The notes beneath the pieces are model-generated. The model was not told where the DNA came from. It saw only the letters and a list, made by a program, of their open reading frames with translations, and made no database searches. From the NCBI GenBank assembly GCA_020881915.1, contig JAJFPB010000003.1:5394001-5458000 (forward strand): a stretch of DNA of 64,000 nucleotides. Reading direction: 5' to 3'. This DNA is from Paramyrothecium sp. XJ0827 (taxonomy: Eukaryota; Ascomycota; Sordariomycetes; Hypocreales; Stachybotryaceae). Both the position numbers and the translations under genes were made by a program. Positions 34,283 through 45,422 of the stretch are shown in pieces (position 1 is the stretch's first letter; every line of letters begins with the position of its first letter).

Positions 34283-35306
34283 CTGCCTCGCTACCGACAA
34301 GCACCACCACCACGAGGCATGCCATGCAGTGTAGTCATGTATTTATCAGCAGACTCTTCGGCGTAGCCGCTTTCGAAGTCGCCAACAACGCCGCCAACTT
34401 CCCGGTTATCTTCTTCCCGATCATTTTCACTGGGCGTCTGGCTCTTGCTGTCCCGCTCTTTCGACTGCATGGTCCCAACTTCAAGGCGTGACGCCAGCTT
34501 GTAAATTGTGTGACGCTTCCCGTGGGAAGCAATGAAAACAACTAGGCGGATGGCTTCTGACCGTGAAAGACGCACCATAACTTGGCGCATACTTACAGGG
34601 CGTTAGGGCTGGATTTTAGGTCCCTCGGCAACTGCGATGATTGGTAGGTTGTCTGAAGGTTCCCGCGGGAAGACTAGGTGCTGAAATGAGAACAACTACC
34701 GATGGTTTGGCGATCTACCGCTGACATTACCCACGCGTCTTGGCGCACACTTCTAAGCCACTGAGCTCAGATCCTGGTGCCAGCGGTAACACCGTTGATT
34801 GGCCCACTCCGTGATGCCTCCCGCGGGAGAGATACAAAAGTGAAGAGCGGCAGCCAAGCAACGCCTGTCTCCACCACAATCAAGCCCGATTCAAGGCAGG
34901 CGACCCCTGCGTCAAAGCTTTGCCTAGAAGAAGCTTACTTTCATGCGTGATTCTTATGTGTGTTAGAGTTTAGCTTGATAGCCTTTGTCTCGAATCAAGG
35001 CTGGCGAACAATAGTTTATCTCGTTGAGTCTGGATTCTACCGTCTCCCCGCATCTCCCCGCACCCCGCATTCTCCCCCAACTGCGCAAAGTCTGGGGATG
35101 AGAAAAGGCCCATGCGATGTCTCTAGTGCGAAGGAGGGTTGCAGTCCTGACTTTGGTGTGCTTGTGGCTGACGACCATGATGGTTAGTCGATCTGGGCGA
35201 CGTAGTTTGGACCCTAGAAATTTATATAAAGCGATCCGCCCCGACTCCAGACATCTCACCCACCACCTCTCGCAGTCCTCTCAAGTCAAGACCACCACTA
35301 GCGATC
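34283..35306. other. Intergenic between the hAT element and the MFS gene
   Basis: A minus-strand frame of 99 codons (34291-34590, starting MRQVMVRLSRSEA) and a plus-strand frame crossing the transposon insertion site overlap here; neither is confidently a gene. The 3' part is the promoter of the MFS transporter, with a TATA box listed separately. Confidence 0.35.
35223..35230 (+). promoter_or_regulatory. TATA box of the MFS transporter gene
   Basis: TATATAAA about 77 bp upstream of the start codon at 35307, followed by a CT-rich leader (CACCACCTCTCGCAGTCCTC) of the sort seen at fungal transcription starts. Confidence 0.55.
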
Positions 35307-36979
35307 ATGAATCAGACTTCCAAGAGCGACATGGACGCCGTGAGCGTAACCAAGGCTGAAGCCATGGTCGAAGATGCTCAAGTCCCCGGATACGCCAATT
35401 CTCCCCGGGAGATCCAGAGTCGGTTCGATCTGCTCAGGGACTTGAGCGAGGAAGAGATGCAGAAACTCAACAAGACTGTTCTGAGCAAAGTCGACTGGCG
35501 CATGATGCCCACAATCACCATCATGTTCTTGATGTGGTAAGTGGGCCCGCCGTGTAGTGCAAGGCTTTGGCAAGGCTGGTGCTGACTGGATCAGTTATCT
35601 TGATCGCATTAATGTCTCCAACGCGCGCTTGGCTGGCATGCAAGAAGATCTTCACATGTCCGATACGGTCTGGAATGCCGGCATCTCAACCTTTTATGTC
35701 GGGTATCTCATCGGTCAACTCCCAGGAAATCTCTTCTTAGCAAAGGCCAATCCTCGATGGTTCCTACCGTCCATCATGCTCGGCTGGTCTGCGACGACTA
35801 TCTGCACGCCAGCCTTGACCAATGGCGCAGGCTTCTGTATCTGCCGCTTCTTCACAGGCCTATTGGAGGCGCCATTCTTCCCTGGCATCACACTCAGTAA
35901 GCCATATCTCCAGGGTTACAGACAAGTCGAATTTTCTAACAGGTACTTGCAGTGACTTCCTCGTGGTACACAAAACAAGAGAACCCCATACGCATGGCCA
36001 TTTGGCATGCTGGCAACACGATATCGAACATCGTTTCTGGCTTTCTCGCTGCCGGAATCTTGACCACCATGGGTGGCATCGGCGGCTTGTACTCTTGGCA
36101 GTGGTTTTTCCTTATTGAGGGTATTGCTTCAATCCTCGTCGCTTGTGCCGCATTCTTTTTGCTTCCGGATTGGCCGCACAACACGAAGTGGCTTACTCCA
36201 GAGCAACAAGAGATGGCCCAGTACCGTGTCCTGTGCTCTAATGGTGGCAAAGACGAGGGTGTTGGCGGTACCTGGGATGGCTTGAAAGACGCCGTCAAAG
36301 AGCCGTTCACATGGTTCTTCTGCGCTATGCACTTTGCCCTGGTAACGGCCCAGGCGTTCAAGGATTTCCTTCCCTCTGTCAGTCGGCAATTTCTTGGAAA
36401 GATTGGATGCTTGAAGCTAACATGTGGTAGATTGTGAACACCTTTGATCTGGGCGAGCTTACCACCTACTTCATCCAGGCACCCCCATATGCTTTTGCAT
36501 ATGCTTTTGCATGTGTGTGTGCGTGGTCCTCTGGGCGCCGCCAAGAGTCTTTCTGGCATATTGTTGTTCCAATCATTGGCAGCGCTATTGGCTGCTCGAT
36601 GCTCATCGCTACGGACATTATTGCGGTGCGATATGTAGGCTTGTTTCTTCTCATCGCTGGCACGTATAACGGACTCAACCTTCAACTGTCCTGGGAGACG
36701 ACCGTGGTCCCAGCTCCTCGAAGCAAAAAGGCCGCCCTCATTGCCATAGCCAACTGTGTCAGTCAGTCGAGCCATTGGTTCAGCCCTTATTTCTGGCCAC
36801 GCGCCCACGAGCCCTACTACCGCCTTGGAGGTGGCCTCGTCCTCTTCGGCTGCTTGATTGTGGGAGCATCAGCATTTGCGGTTATGTGGCGCGCGAAGCG
36901 ACTCAACAAACGACTTGACGAAAGCGAGGGATGGACCCCAGAGTCCACGGAGCCAAGAGGATGGCGATACGTGTACTAG
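35307..36979 (+). CDS. MFS permease, anion:cation symporter type (allantoate/nicotinate-permease-like), 501 aa
   Basis: Plasma-membrane uptake transporter of the fungal Dal5/Tna1-like group. Exons 35307-35536, 35595-35896, 35953-36377, 36431-36979; introns start GTAAGT, GTAAGC and GTCAGT, and all junctions keep frame. Joining restores FLMWCYLDRINVSNARLAGM (loop before span 2), GITLMTSSWYTKQENPIRMAIWHAG, which contains the family motif W-Y-x-x-x-E between spans 4 and 5, and FKDFLPSIVNTFDLG. The N terminus is cytosolic and acidic, with DWRMMPTITIMFLMW as span 1. About 12 hydrophobic spans are expected; I count at least ten. GFLAAGILTTMGGIGGLYSWQW is canonical. The third donor (GTCAGT) is less usual but fits. 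Span PPYAFAYAFACVCAW carries a small DNA repeat (GCATATGCTTTT twice). Substrate is inferred only to class. Confidence 0.9.
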
Positions 36980-37576
36980 GCTCCAATGAGGAGTGCGGGA
37001 TTAGGTGTATGGGTGGACATGAGCTTAGCCAGTGGTAGTGTCAAATGAAAGTAGTCGTCGCTTAACAGCATTTGTAAACGGTATTACCAACCCAAACGCG
37101 GTGAAGATGACTAGACAAAGGAATGGATCTAGGACGTTTCGAAAAACGAGAGAAGGCAGTGTTTCCTTTTATGTATCACTAAAGCTTGCTAGCTTCCGTC
37201 CGCACATTAACGATTCTCTATTTGTACATCGACGAACAAGCATAGCCATGTTCTGGTTGGGCTGCTTGGCTGAAAATAGAGACTTCAAGGTTCAGTGGAG
37301 CCTGTAGTTCTTTGGCAACACCAACTACGCACAGCTACTCGGTAAGTTGAGAATGAACAGATGGAACCAACTGCCCGACTTTTAATGATCGCAGGATGTC
37401 TGTATATTACTGATCCATTGTCGAACATCTCCTTGAATCCAATTGATGAAGTCAAGGATTTATATCCAAGCCCATGGGCATGAGGCTACTCAACTACCAA
37501 GTTTTCGTTAGGCATACCAGTTTGAAATTCCGAAATACCTCCACATTGGCGAGCACAACATCCTACAATCTTGTGC
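36980..37576. other. Intergenic between convergent genes
   Basis: About 0.6 kb between the 3' ends of the MFS and carboxypeptidase genes. A plus-strand frame at 37032-37307 has no recognisable features. Nothing else seen. Confidence 0.35.
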
Positions 37577-39276
37577 TTATACGGCGGCCGCTGTGAAAGG
37601 TTCGCGGGACGATAGATTATCCACCCTTCCCAGCAATACCTCCAATGATCGTAACGCCACACTCGGGGCATCTCGTCCAATGGCATGTCCTGCCCCAGAG
37701 GCCGTGAAATACGTCAAGCCCCGCTCCTCGTGCCATGTCCCAAGTATCCCAGTAGCCCCCGGCACGTGGAAGCTCTCGCTGCCGTTCCGCGGTGGTATGT
37801 AGAGTGGCGTATTCGACTGTGATTGGAAGCCCAGCTTGCCGCCAAAAGTTAAATTCTGAGTAGAAAGAAGTGTGCTGTTCGCGATGATAATACCGTCGTA
37901 GACCCCAGTGCCTAGAATCACGTTCCGTGTCCTGTCGATAACGCTTGGCAGTACAGGCATGCTACCTGGTCCAGGATTGAGCAAAAGGTTTGTATTATTG
38001 ACGAAAGAGCGAGATCGAGTGCAGAATTGCCAGGTCGAACCTGGAGGGGCGTGAATTGCGGCTTTGACATCGCTGCGATTGAAATATACTGGACCGGGGG
38101 CCCAGTCAGGGCCTCTGCCTTGACCAAAGCCAATAGGATCGTATAAACGTGGGCAGCGGCCCAAAAGGTTGTATGGCGTCCAGCATGGATTTATTTCGCT
38201 CAATTGAGGTGCTGTAATTGCATAAACGTCACATTCCGGCAAATACTCTCCATCCGGCGAGAACGCGCCAGGGGGGAAATTGGGTTGAAGTCCACTCGGA
38301 GGGAAGACGAAGTAAGTATCCATGTACTCCGATAATCCGCATCTCCCGGCAAGGTCTCGGAGGCTTTCAACTGTTGTGTTGTCGAAGCCATACACTTGGT
38401 TCCATTTCTCAACGTGGCCCAAAAAGGGTATATCCTGCGCGACGGATTGATGTGAGTATGCCCCATTATAGACCATCATGCCTGCGGCGTTATACAGCTC
38501 ATTGTCGTTAGTATCAAGCATTGCCGCAGTTATATAGGGGTTCCATTGCCCGCTATACGAGGACCCGGTGAGGTAAATCTTGTAGCCCTGCAAGTCAAAT
38601 GTGGTCACGAAATTCTTCCAGAAGCCAAGGAACTGACGAGCAACATCTTTGGTGTCGTGTGCAGTCACAGTGCCCTGAGAAAAGCCGGCGCCAACTGGTT
38701 GATCAACCCAGATGACATTTGTCTCGTGGTGCCAGCTCCATTCATTTGGGACAGGCTTATAAGTCCCTGCCAACCATGAAATAGGGCCATTTTCTTGAAT
38801 CAGCTCCCCGATGGAGGAGCATCCAGGCTAGGTGAAACTCTCAGTTACTATGCGCAGGCATCTCTCAAGTCATTCTCACTCACGCCGCCGCTAAGCCAGA
38901 TAACGATTTCGTCATCTATAGTGCGCTTGGTAGACGGGAAGAACCAGAAGAAGAGTTTGTTGGTGTCATTCTGTTTACCGATAGGCAACGAACCCGCATA
39001 GGACTCCCCGACATCCCAAGAAATTTCTGGAATTTGCTTTCCATCCACGGCAAATTCTGAAACAGATATGAGCCTGGCAGTACCCTAGTCAAGGAGTAGC
39101 ATTAACATACCTTTTGTCTTATTGGTGAGGAACCGGTGGTTACTGCAAGTGCTTTGCCTTTTCTGCTGTGCTCCTTCATCTTGCTGTATCGGCAATAATT
39201 GAGCGTAGCATAGTTGCGACAACAAAACCAGAACCGCCACCCCGATCAATCTTGACAATACTTGCTTCTCGAACAT
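37577..39276 (-). CDS. Secreted serine carboxypeptidase, S10 family, 529 aa
   Basis: Removes C-terminal residues from peptides, probably outside the cell or in the vacuole. Exons 39276-39111, 39056-38884, 38827-37577; introns GTATGT...TTTCAG and GTGAGT...CCTAG. A signal peptide opens the protein (MFEKQVLSRLIGVAVLVLLSQLCYAQ, shown in part) followed by QQKR, a possible Kex2 site. Joining exons 2 and 3 gives WLSGGPGCSSIGELIQENGP, an S10 signature. Catalytic triad: Ser 203 in GSSYSG (usually GESYAG), Asp 424 in GTGVYDG, His 494 in GAGHAIG. NVIWVDQPVGAGFSQG is another family block. Many N-glycosylation sequons occur (NNTT, NRSD, NNTN, NLT, NGS, NLS). GSSYSG with Ser for Glu is seen in a fungal S10 subgroup. 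Gene intact. Confidence 0.92.
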
Positions 39277-39997
39277 TTTGGTATACTCGGAAAAGTTTAA
39301 CTCAGAATGCGGGGCTTGATACTTTATAGACGAACCCCATAAAGGATAGAGCCAAGAGAGCCAAGACAGGAAGGTAGCACAAGCAGGATGTGGGTGCAGA
39401 CAGGAAGATAGCATCTAGATAGGAAGGTAGCATTTCGAATCCTTCTTCAGAGTATTTCGAATCCTTCTTCAAGCTATCTGCTGCGTATTCCTCTCAGTGC
39501 TCGGGGCGATCCTAGATTGTACCGCTTGGCGTATTTAATGTTGCTAACAAGCGTTCTTTTCAAATTGAAAGACTTTAGCATCACAAGTTCGTCTCGGGTC
39601 TGCCTCGGGAGCTGGTGCCGGGTGGCCCGCCTGTCGTCGTATCACTGTATAGAGGCATTGAAGATCATATTTGCGACCTGTTAACCACGCATGGTCCTCG
39701 GTGTACGAGGGTAGGAGGTTATAGCTGTCAGGGAGCTCAGCGACTTAGGATCGAAAAGAAGAAAGACATTTGAAGTCAAGTTAGTTTTTTATAGACCTAA
39801 GGTATTTAATGTGTTGGGGTCTATTACTCTACGTATCCAAATTCGGAGAAAGGCAGAGCTACAGAGTGACGAATAATACGTCTTTCCTATCAATACATAG
39901 GAAGAATAGATTGTGCGATGGGATGAACTCTTGGTGCAGTATTTCTCTTAGGTTCCTCGGTTCCCCTCCCAGCAAAAACAGAACCCTCCAGGCTTTC
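39277..39997. other. Intergenic with small repeats
   Basis: About 0.7 kb upstream of the carboxypeptidase gene and downstream of the amadoriase gene. It contains short direct repeats at 39365-39471 (separate entry). The plus-strand frame starting at 39809 is antisense to the amadoriase 3' end and not called. Confidence 0.35.
39365..39471. repeat. Two families of short direct repeats
   Basis: Three near-identical 16-mers of the form GACAGGAAGGTAGCAC lie at 39365-39380, 39399-39414 and 39418-39433, and an exact 18-mer ATTTCGAATCCTTCTTCA occurs twice at 39432-39449 and 39454-39471. They lie about 90-195 bp upstream of the carboxypeptidase start codon, so they may be repeated promoter sites or slippage products. 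Confidence 0.85.
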
Positions 39998-41391
39998 CTA
40001 CAACTCCGCCTTGGGCTCCCAGCCAGAAAAGCCATTGAGGTCTTCTACTGGCTCCGCGAATGGCATCGGAACAGAGGTCTGGCTGTTCGGTCTCCACTTC
40101 CACCGTTCGACGATCTCAGGGTCTAGCTTGCCCTCGACCATGTCCGCGACGTACTTACCAATGACGGGCAGGAATTTGAAGCCATGGGCGGACCCTCCTA
40201 ACGCCAGTTTCAGGTTTTCGCGTCCCGGAGCGTTAGCGATGAGGAACCCCTCATCAGGCATGTCTCCATCCCTGTGGCACGTCAGTCCCCTGATGAGCTC
40301 AAAGATCAAGGAGTGGAGAGGGCTGCCCAATATACTGACCAACAAAGGCGGCGCGCAGCGAAAGGGCGCTCAGCAAGTTCAGGGATGAACTGGCGAAGCC
40401 ATTTTCGAATGAAAGCCTCTATATGACTTGGCACGCCGTCTCCGGGGTTATCTGTGCTATATCGGGGGATAGAAATGTGAGCGTGTGACGGAGCGAAGTT
40501 GGTGATGAATATGTTGGCGGTAACTTTGATAATGCCGTCTTTTTGGGGAGGGAAGAAAATGCCTTCAGAGTAGTCAGCTCAGATGACAACCGTAGCTAAA
40601 GCTTCAGAGCAAGTCTCACATCCATCCAGGTGGTCGATGATTGGCAACGCCTTGTACTTCTCCACATCGTCGGCATCGAGCTGTATGTGAATGACAGTAT
40701 GTCCTTTGCCCACTATCTGCCCCTCGAGGTCCAACAATCCTGGGGCTGCGGCACCGGCAGCCAGGATGACATGGTCAGCAGAATAAGTTGCGCCGTTGGC
40801 TGTCCTGGCACCGATGCACCGCAACGTCTCATCATACAAGAGCTCGACGACATGACCGGCACCGCCTGAGACGTAATTCACACCCATGTCAATGGCTGCC
40901 ATTGCCATGCCCTTTAACGCGGCGACAGCGTTGACCCAGGCCGTTTCAGGGTTCCAGTGCGGCAGCCAGCCGTTCATGTCGCCCATGATCGGAGGCCAGC
41001 GCTGACGCATCTCATGTGTGGTGATGGGCTCTGAGGGAGGCAAGCCGAGTCTGCGCTGCATCTCCATCGACTTGGTGATGAAAGGCAGTGTGGCTTGGGA
41101 GGAGGAGGTGAGCGCCCATCCCGTCTTGTGGTACAGCCCAGCGAATAGGCCTTGCTCGTCCCTCCAGATATCGACGGCCTCCTGGGCGAGAGGGGCGTAC
41201 AGCGGGTCTGGATACTCAGTGCGTACAATCTTGTTGATGTCGTTGCCCGCGGCTTCATTGGACGGCGGCGCCCATCTGTCCAGGACAGTGACGGACTTGA
41301 AACCTCGTTTGGCCAGGTAGTATGCGGTACTCGTGCCGAAGGTGCCACCACCCACTATGAGGACGCTGTCGGACGGAAGAGCGGGAGCCAT
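39998..41391 (-). CDS. FAD-dependent amine oxidase of the fructosyl amino acid oxidase (amadoriase) type, 422 aa
   Basis: Oxidises glycated amino acids or related secondary amines (for example saccharopine- or sarcosine-like substrates), giving H2O2. Exons 41391-40620, 40562-40340, 40271-39998; introns GTGAGA...CTGAAG, and GTCAGT...CCACAG. The ADP-binding fold opens with VLIVGGGTFGTSTAYYLAKRG (residues 10-30, shown in part) and GFKSVTVLDRW. AGNDINKIVRTEYPD is typical for amadoriases. Joining exons 2 and 3 gives RRLCWDGDMPDEGFLI, where Cys 331 occupies the position of the covalent FAD link in this family. LALGGSAHGFKFLPVIGKYVADM near the C terminus is the family end block. No signal peptide; the last residues EPKAEL lack a clear SKL peroxisome signal. 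Start MAPALPSDS precedes the dinucleotide fold directly. Substrate is inferred only to class. Confidence 0.88.
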
Positions 41392-41767
41392 AATGAATAC
41401 AAGCTGAAGCAAAACTATGAGTTGTTTTGCTGAAGTCAGAAAGGAATGAGGCGGGAGCCTCGTGAGGGGTAAACAGCCGACGGAGAGGTAGCCATACCAA
41501 ATAGTGACCTGATGTAATGAACCAAAAAGCATTGTCCAATGAGATGAGCTGTTGGTGCTGTGTGACTGAAGCAACATGTGGTTGAACCAGTCTTGTCCAC
41601 TTGAGACATGTGCAGATTTCTTGGAGAGCCACGGGAACAGGTGCTCAAAGTGACTGGATGGGGTGGAATTCAGACATGAATTATACAGGCATATATCTAT
41701 TAAGACAAAGCAATAATCGCTCAGAAGATTTTCACTACTCGTTTCTGAAGAACACTGTGCTCCCGTC
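41392..41767. other. Intergenic, no gene seen
   Basis: About 0.4 kb between the start of the amadoriase gene and the 3' end of the Cys-rich gene. Open frames here continue from the flanking coding regions. Nothing else seen. Confidence 0.3.
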
Positions 41768-42529
41768 TCAAGATAACAAGAACCCAGTCGTCGCAAGGAC
41801 AGCGCTCATAAGCACCATTCGCGACGCCCATGCACCCGTCTTGGCCGTGCCGCTCTCATCGGTCCCGCCCGTCTTGCGAGAGGCATCCGCGCCCGTGGCC
41901 GTTGCAGCAGCCGAGAGGGACGAAAAGTAAGCGTCCAAAGGGTCCTTCGCAGCCTCTGTCCACGCGGCTGGGGCGGGCGAAGCAGCTTCTGGCTTGCGAA
42001 CTTCGCTCTCTGACATGTCCGTATCATACATGCGCACTACACACCAATTGTCTGCGTCAGCTATCCCCTCCGCAACATCATCCGGCAGATCGCCCTCATA
42101 CACAGACGCCATGCAGCTCGTCACATCCCAGGGCGCGTCAACGATCGTCTCCGAAGTAGGTATTGGATCCGCATACGTATGGGTCTCCACGCCATTTGAC
42201 AGTGTCTGCGGGACGAGGCTGTAATAGTCGAAAGTCCGCGTCGAAGTGGCCTCTGGCACGCTGCAGAACTGCATCTCGCAGCCCGTGTTGCCGGGTATGC
42301 GCATCAGGGTCGCGTTGACCTTGTCGCAGCATTTTTGGAGGGAGACGACGCCATACGAGTCCTGGAAAGCGGATGGGCCATCTGAAGACTTGAAGCGAAA
42401 GGTAACGCCACAGGCATACATCTCAACGGGGATGTCGCGCAAGGCATTGTGGTGGTTGCACGTGCTGTCGGAATACGAGTCCATGAGGCCTGCCATGGCG
42501 AAGACTATTGATGCGTGCTGGTTTCCCAC
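41768..42529 (-). CDS. Cys-rich surface-type protein with GPI-like tail, 253 aa or fewer
   Basis: Frame starts MGNQHASIVFAMAGLMDSYSD and ends with a hydrophobic tail (SRMVLMSAVLATTGFLLS) preceded by an Ala/Thr/Ser/Gly-rich spacer (AAATATGADASRKTGGTDESG), the layout of GPI-anchored cell-surface proteins. Eight or so Cys residues in the first two thirds (STCNHH, EMYACGV, QKCCDKV, NTGCEMQFCS, VTSCMAS, NWCVV) suggest disulphides. A convincing signal peptide is missing at the start, so an upstream signal-peptide exon may have been overlooked, or the start is at the second Met (residue 12). I do not recognise a named family. Surface location is inferred from the C-terminal tail. Confidence 0.6.
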   Translation of the reverse strand: MGNQHASIVFAMAGLMDSYSDSTCNHHNALRDIPVEMYACGVTFRFKSSDGPSAFQDSYGVVSLQKCCDKVNATLMRIPGNTGCEMQFCSVPEATSTRTFDYYSLVPQTLSNGVETHTYADPIPTSETIVDAPWDVTSCMASVYEGDLPDDVAEGIADADNWCVVRMYDTDMSESEVRKPEAASPAPAAWTEAAKDPLDAYFSSLSAAATATGADASRKTGGTDESGTAKTGAWASRMVLMSAVLATTGFLLS

Positions 42530-43741
42530 CCAGGGAAAACAACGGCCGACAGATAATCAATAAGAATCAAGCCATTGAGCCGAGTTGAGAAATGGGCGAG
42601 GGTCGAGTCCGTGAGTTGGCACAGAAAAAGTTTTGATGAGATAAGGATTGAGATTTGAGGGTCAATCAACAAACCCCCTATTTTCAATCCCGCTAGCAGG
42701 TCGAATGACACTAACACGATCTCCCTTGATCCATAACCCCAGTTTTGGCCAATCATGAGGCAGAGATTCTCGGCTCCACCCGTTATTTCATGTCGCCCAA
42801 ACTTGTTCATGCGAGACAGGCTTAAGACTCCCATTTGCTTTGTGAATGCAAATGACAACGTTGTAAATGTTTATGTCATGGCAAGCGACTTTCTCGACCC
42901 ACGACTATCAATCTTATCTCAGGACATTTTTCCTCATAAATTTTGTCCCATAAATGAAAAAGTCCAGAATTAGTCGGCTATACAGAAGCACTGCAAAATC
43001 TGCAGTTGAAACGGAGACTTAGTAGACGGAGCAAATACACCTTTTACACTCTGATAGACACTTTTAAATCGCTAGCGAAAGCATGGTCGGCTGTCGCCAC
43101 TTCATATCCGACGGAGCCAGTGCCGCCGCCGTTACCTCGGCATATGCAACGGTAGCCGGGCCAAGAAGACGTCGCAGTGACGTAGTGGGACCGTGGTTCC
43201 TGGACGCAATCGAGGAATCAACATCATTGATATTACTGCTGTCTCAGGAGCCTGAATTGTCTCGAGGCTGCCTGAAGAAACCTCCAAATTAGCAGATGTC
43301 TTGGGTTTGAAGCTTCATGATAACACCGCGGCAGGTTCTAGTTGAATCAAAATATCCCGCCTATTGCTCTCTTGAGCCAGACGTAGCTTTTTATATGCAG
43401 GGATTATAAAACAAATACGGGTGTGTGTACACTCTGCTGCCTTCGAAGACTCAAGGGAACTCAAACACTCCGAATACATGAGATGCCACTTTTACCTGTA
43501 TAGTGGGTTGTTCCCAATGCCGAATCCTGCTCTACCGACCCCAGCTCAGAGCAAAGTAAAGGGTCAGAGTAGCATGTAGCAGTCTTGTCAAAAAATCGAG
43601 GAGAATTTATAAGATAGATTTGATTCCTAGTGCAGTAATTCTATTAAAATTTTCATTTCCCTACTTGTAAAATAATGCCTTGGAAGTAAGTAGCGACTAC
43701 AGATTTTAAATTGTAGCCTACGGACTTATCTCGATATTCTC
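42530..43741. other. Intergenic, no gene seen
   Basis: About 1.2 kb. Overlapping frames at 42505-42973 and a short one at 43083-43292 lack motifs. The 3' half (43570-43740) is AT-rich. An upstream exon of the Cys-rich gene could lie at the left edge. Confidence 0.3.
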
Positions 43742-44817
43742 TCAGATGAAATCCGAAATGATGTGTTTACGTAGGATGGCGAGGGTTTCTTCCCAAGTGT
43801 CTTGATACAGCTCCTTGTCCCGCTCACTGCTCTGCAATGCGCTCAACCTAGACAACGAAGATATAACATCAGCTTAGATGTCACACGATTTCGTTCAGAA
43901 GAGGAAACTTACGGAGCAATCTTGTCGTTGGTCTACATCCTGCCATGGACCTCTGAGCCTAGGCCTGTGGCACCCACGAGGGTCCTGGCGCCCTCTTCGG
44001 CCGACCGTCCAAAGATAACCCACGTCAAGGACATCATGAATTGCTGGAAGAAACCCGCATTCCGCACCATATTAGTCTTGCACATACCAGGGCAGGTGAC
44101 ATTGGCGATAACCCTCGTCTTTCTTATATTGCCGCCCTTATTAATCCTATCGGCCACCCCACGCATGGCGTACCAAGCCGCAAGCTTGATCAGGAAATAT
44201 TGCTTGCGGAATTCGAACATGCTCTTATCGGTAATGCGCTGGATAAGGGTCTGCCCCAGCAGTATGTCCTCGTTCTTGACCTCAAGAGAGGCGGCACTAT
44301 TCACAAAAGAGATGTAGCAGTATTCATCGGACCCAGAAGCAACGAGGCGCTCGGCAGTCGCTTGCACCTTAGGCAACAACAGCAATGCAAGTAATGCGAA
44401 TGCGAACGAGTCGATCTGGAGATCCAGCACGTTCCCTTCAGGACTGGTAGCATAGTCAAGGCTGGCGACGCCGCCAGCTAGCTAGAGTATGTGTAGGTCG
44501 GAGACACTGGCGTCTACGCGGGAGGCAAAATCTCGAACGGAGTCAAAGTTGGCTAGGTCGAGCGTCTGGATGACAAAAATGTCAGGCGATCAACCAGTAG
44601 CACGAATGATGGCGGCTTTCGCGTCCTCGCCCTTCTTCTGGGTCCGTACACCAAGATTCAGCTTCGACGCGCCGTGGGCAGCGTACTTGATGGCAGCTGC
44701 GTGGCCCAGTCCCGAGTTGGCTCCCGTCACAAGGATCGTCTTGCCCTCGAAGGACAGGTGTGTTGGATCGGCCGGGGGATTTCTGGCAGCTGCCCACATT
44801 TCCTTGGGGGACGACAT
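43742..44817 (-). pseudogene. Short-chain dehydrogenase pseudogene, three in-frame stops
   Basis: The N terminus MSSPKEMWAAARNPPADPTH is followed by GKTILVTGANSGLGHAAAIKYA, the TGxxxGxG cofactor site, and the frame then runs through DIFVIQTLDLANFDSVRDFA and LDYATSPEGNVLDLQIDSFA to FGRSAEEGARTLVGATGLGS, all family-like. The same frame holds TGA at 44590-44592, TAG at 44482-44484 and TAG at 43933-43935. The last stop occupies a place where relatives often have Trp (HGRM-stop-TNDKIAP). Beyond it a GTAAGT donor near 43910 and an acceptor near 43830 lead to a last exon ending TWEETLAILRKHIISDFI at 43742. The Tyr-Lys active site is also poor (YCYISFVNSAASLE; no clear YxxxK). Both TAG codons fit C:G to T:A change. 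All this says a dead gene. Confidence 0.8.
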
Positions 44818-45422
44818 TGTGGGGAAATGGTTGCTACAAAGACGACGAGAATTGGGAATGAAGCTGCGCAGTGATTCTGGGGTCCAACTTTGGAGTCAAT
44901 ACCTGTTTATAAGTCAACTAGCAACTCGTAAACCATAGATCTAGGAGCTTCATCCGGCAGTCGACAAGGATGCATCCAGTATTACATGCAGTCGCCGCTA
45001 GCTGCATACAAGGCAGGGTTTGGTAATCGGGTGTCCGGGCCTGGGCTGACCGGGTTGGTCCCAGGGAGGAGTCAGCAGCCCGCATCATTTGACAAAATGG
45101 CAAAGTTGGTTGCATAGTAGTCATTCTGAAACTTCCAAACCAATACCGTGTTGACATGTCATGTAGCGAAGAGTAAGAGTGACTGCAAAAGACGAAACAG
45201 AGAATAGCACGCAACCAACGAACGCTTGCTACGAAGCTGGTCTCGACCCTTGAGGGACGAATGACCTGATGCCAATGGTTGGTTACAACATGCTTTTTCG
45301 TTTGCATGAGTTCAGTCTGTGCGCACCCCTTGCTTGCGCACATTCTTGCCTTTTGCGGCGGGTACAGCACACCGCTACAACCAAACTCGCCAAGAGTTCC
45401 CAACGTGCAGCCAACATGACAC
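44818..45422. other. Intergenic, no gene seen
   Basis: About 0.6 kb between the pseudogene start and the P450 stop codon. The minus-strand frame that continues here from the P450 region has no family resemblance. Confidence 0.3.

Noticed and set aside
34291..34590. Minus-strand 99-codon frame next to the transposon
   Set aside because: It competes with an open plus-strand frame in the same place and has no motif; coding status cannot be decided.
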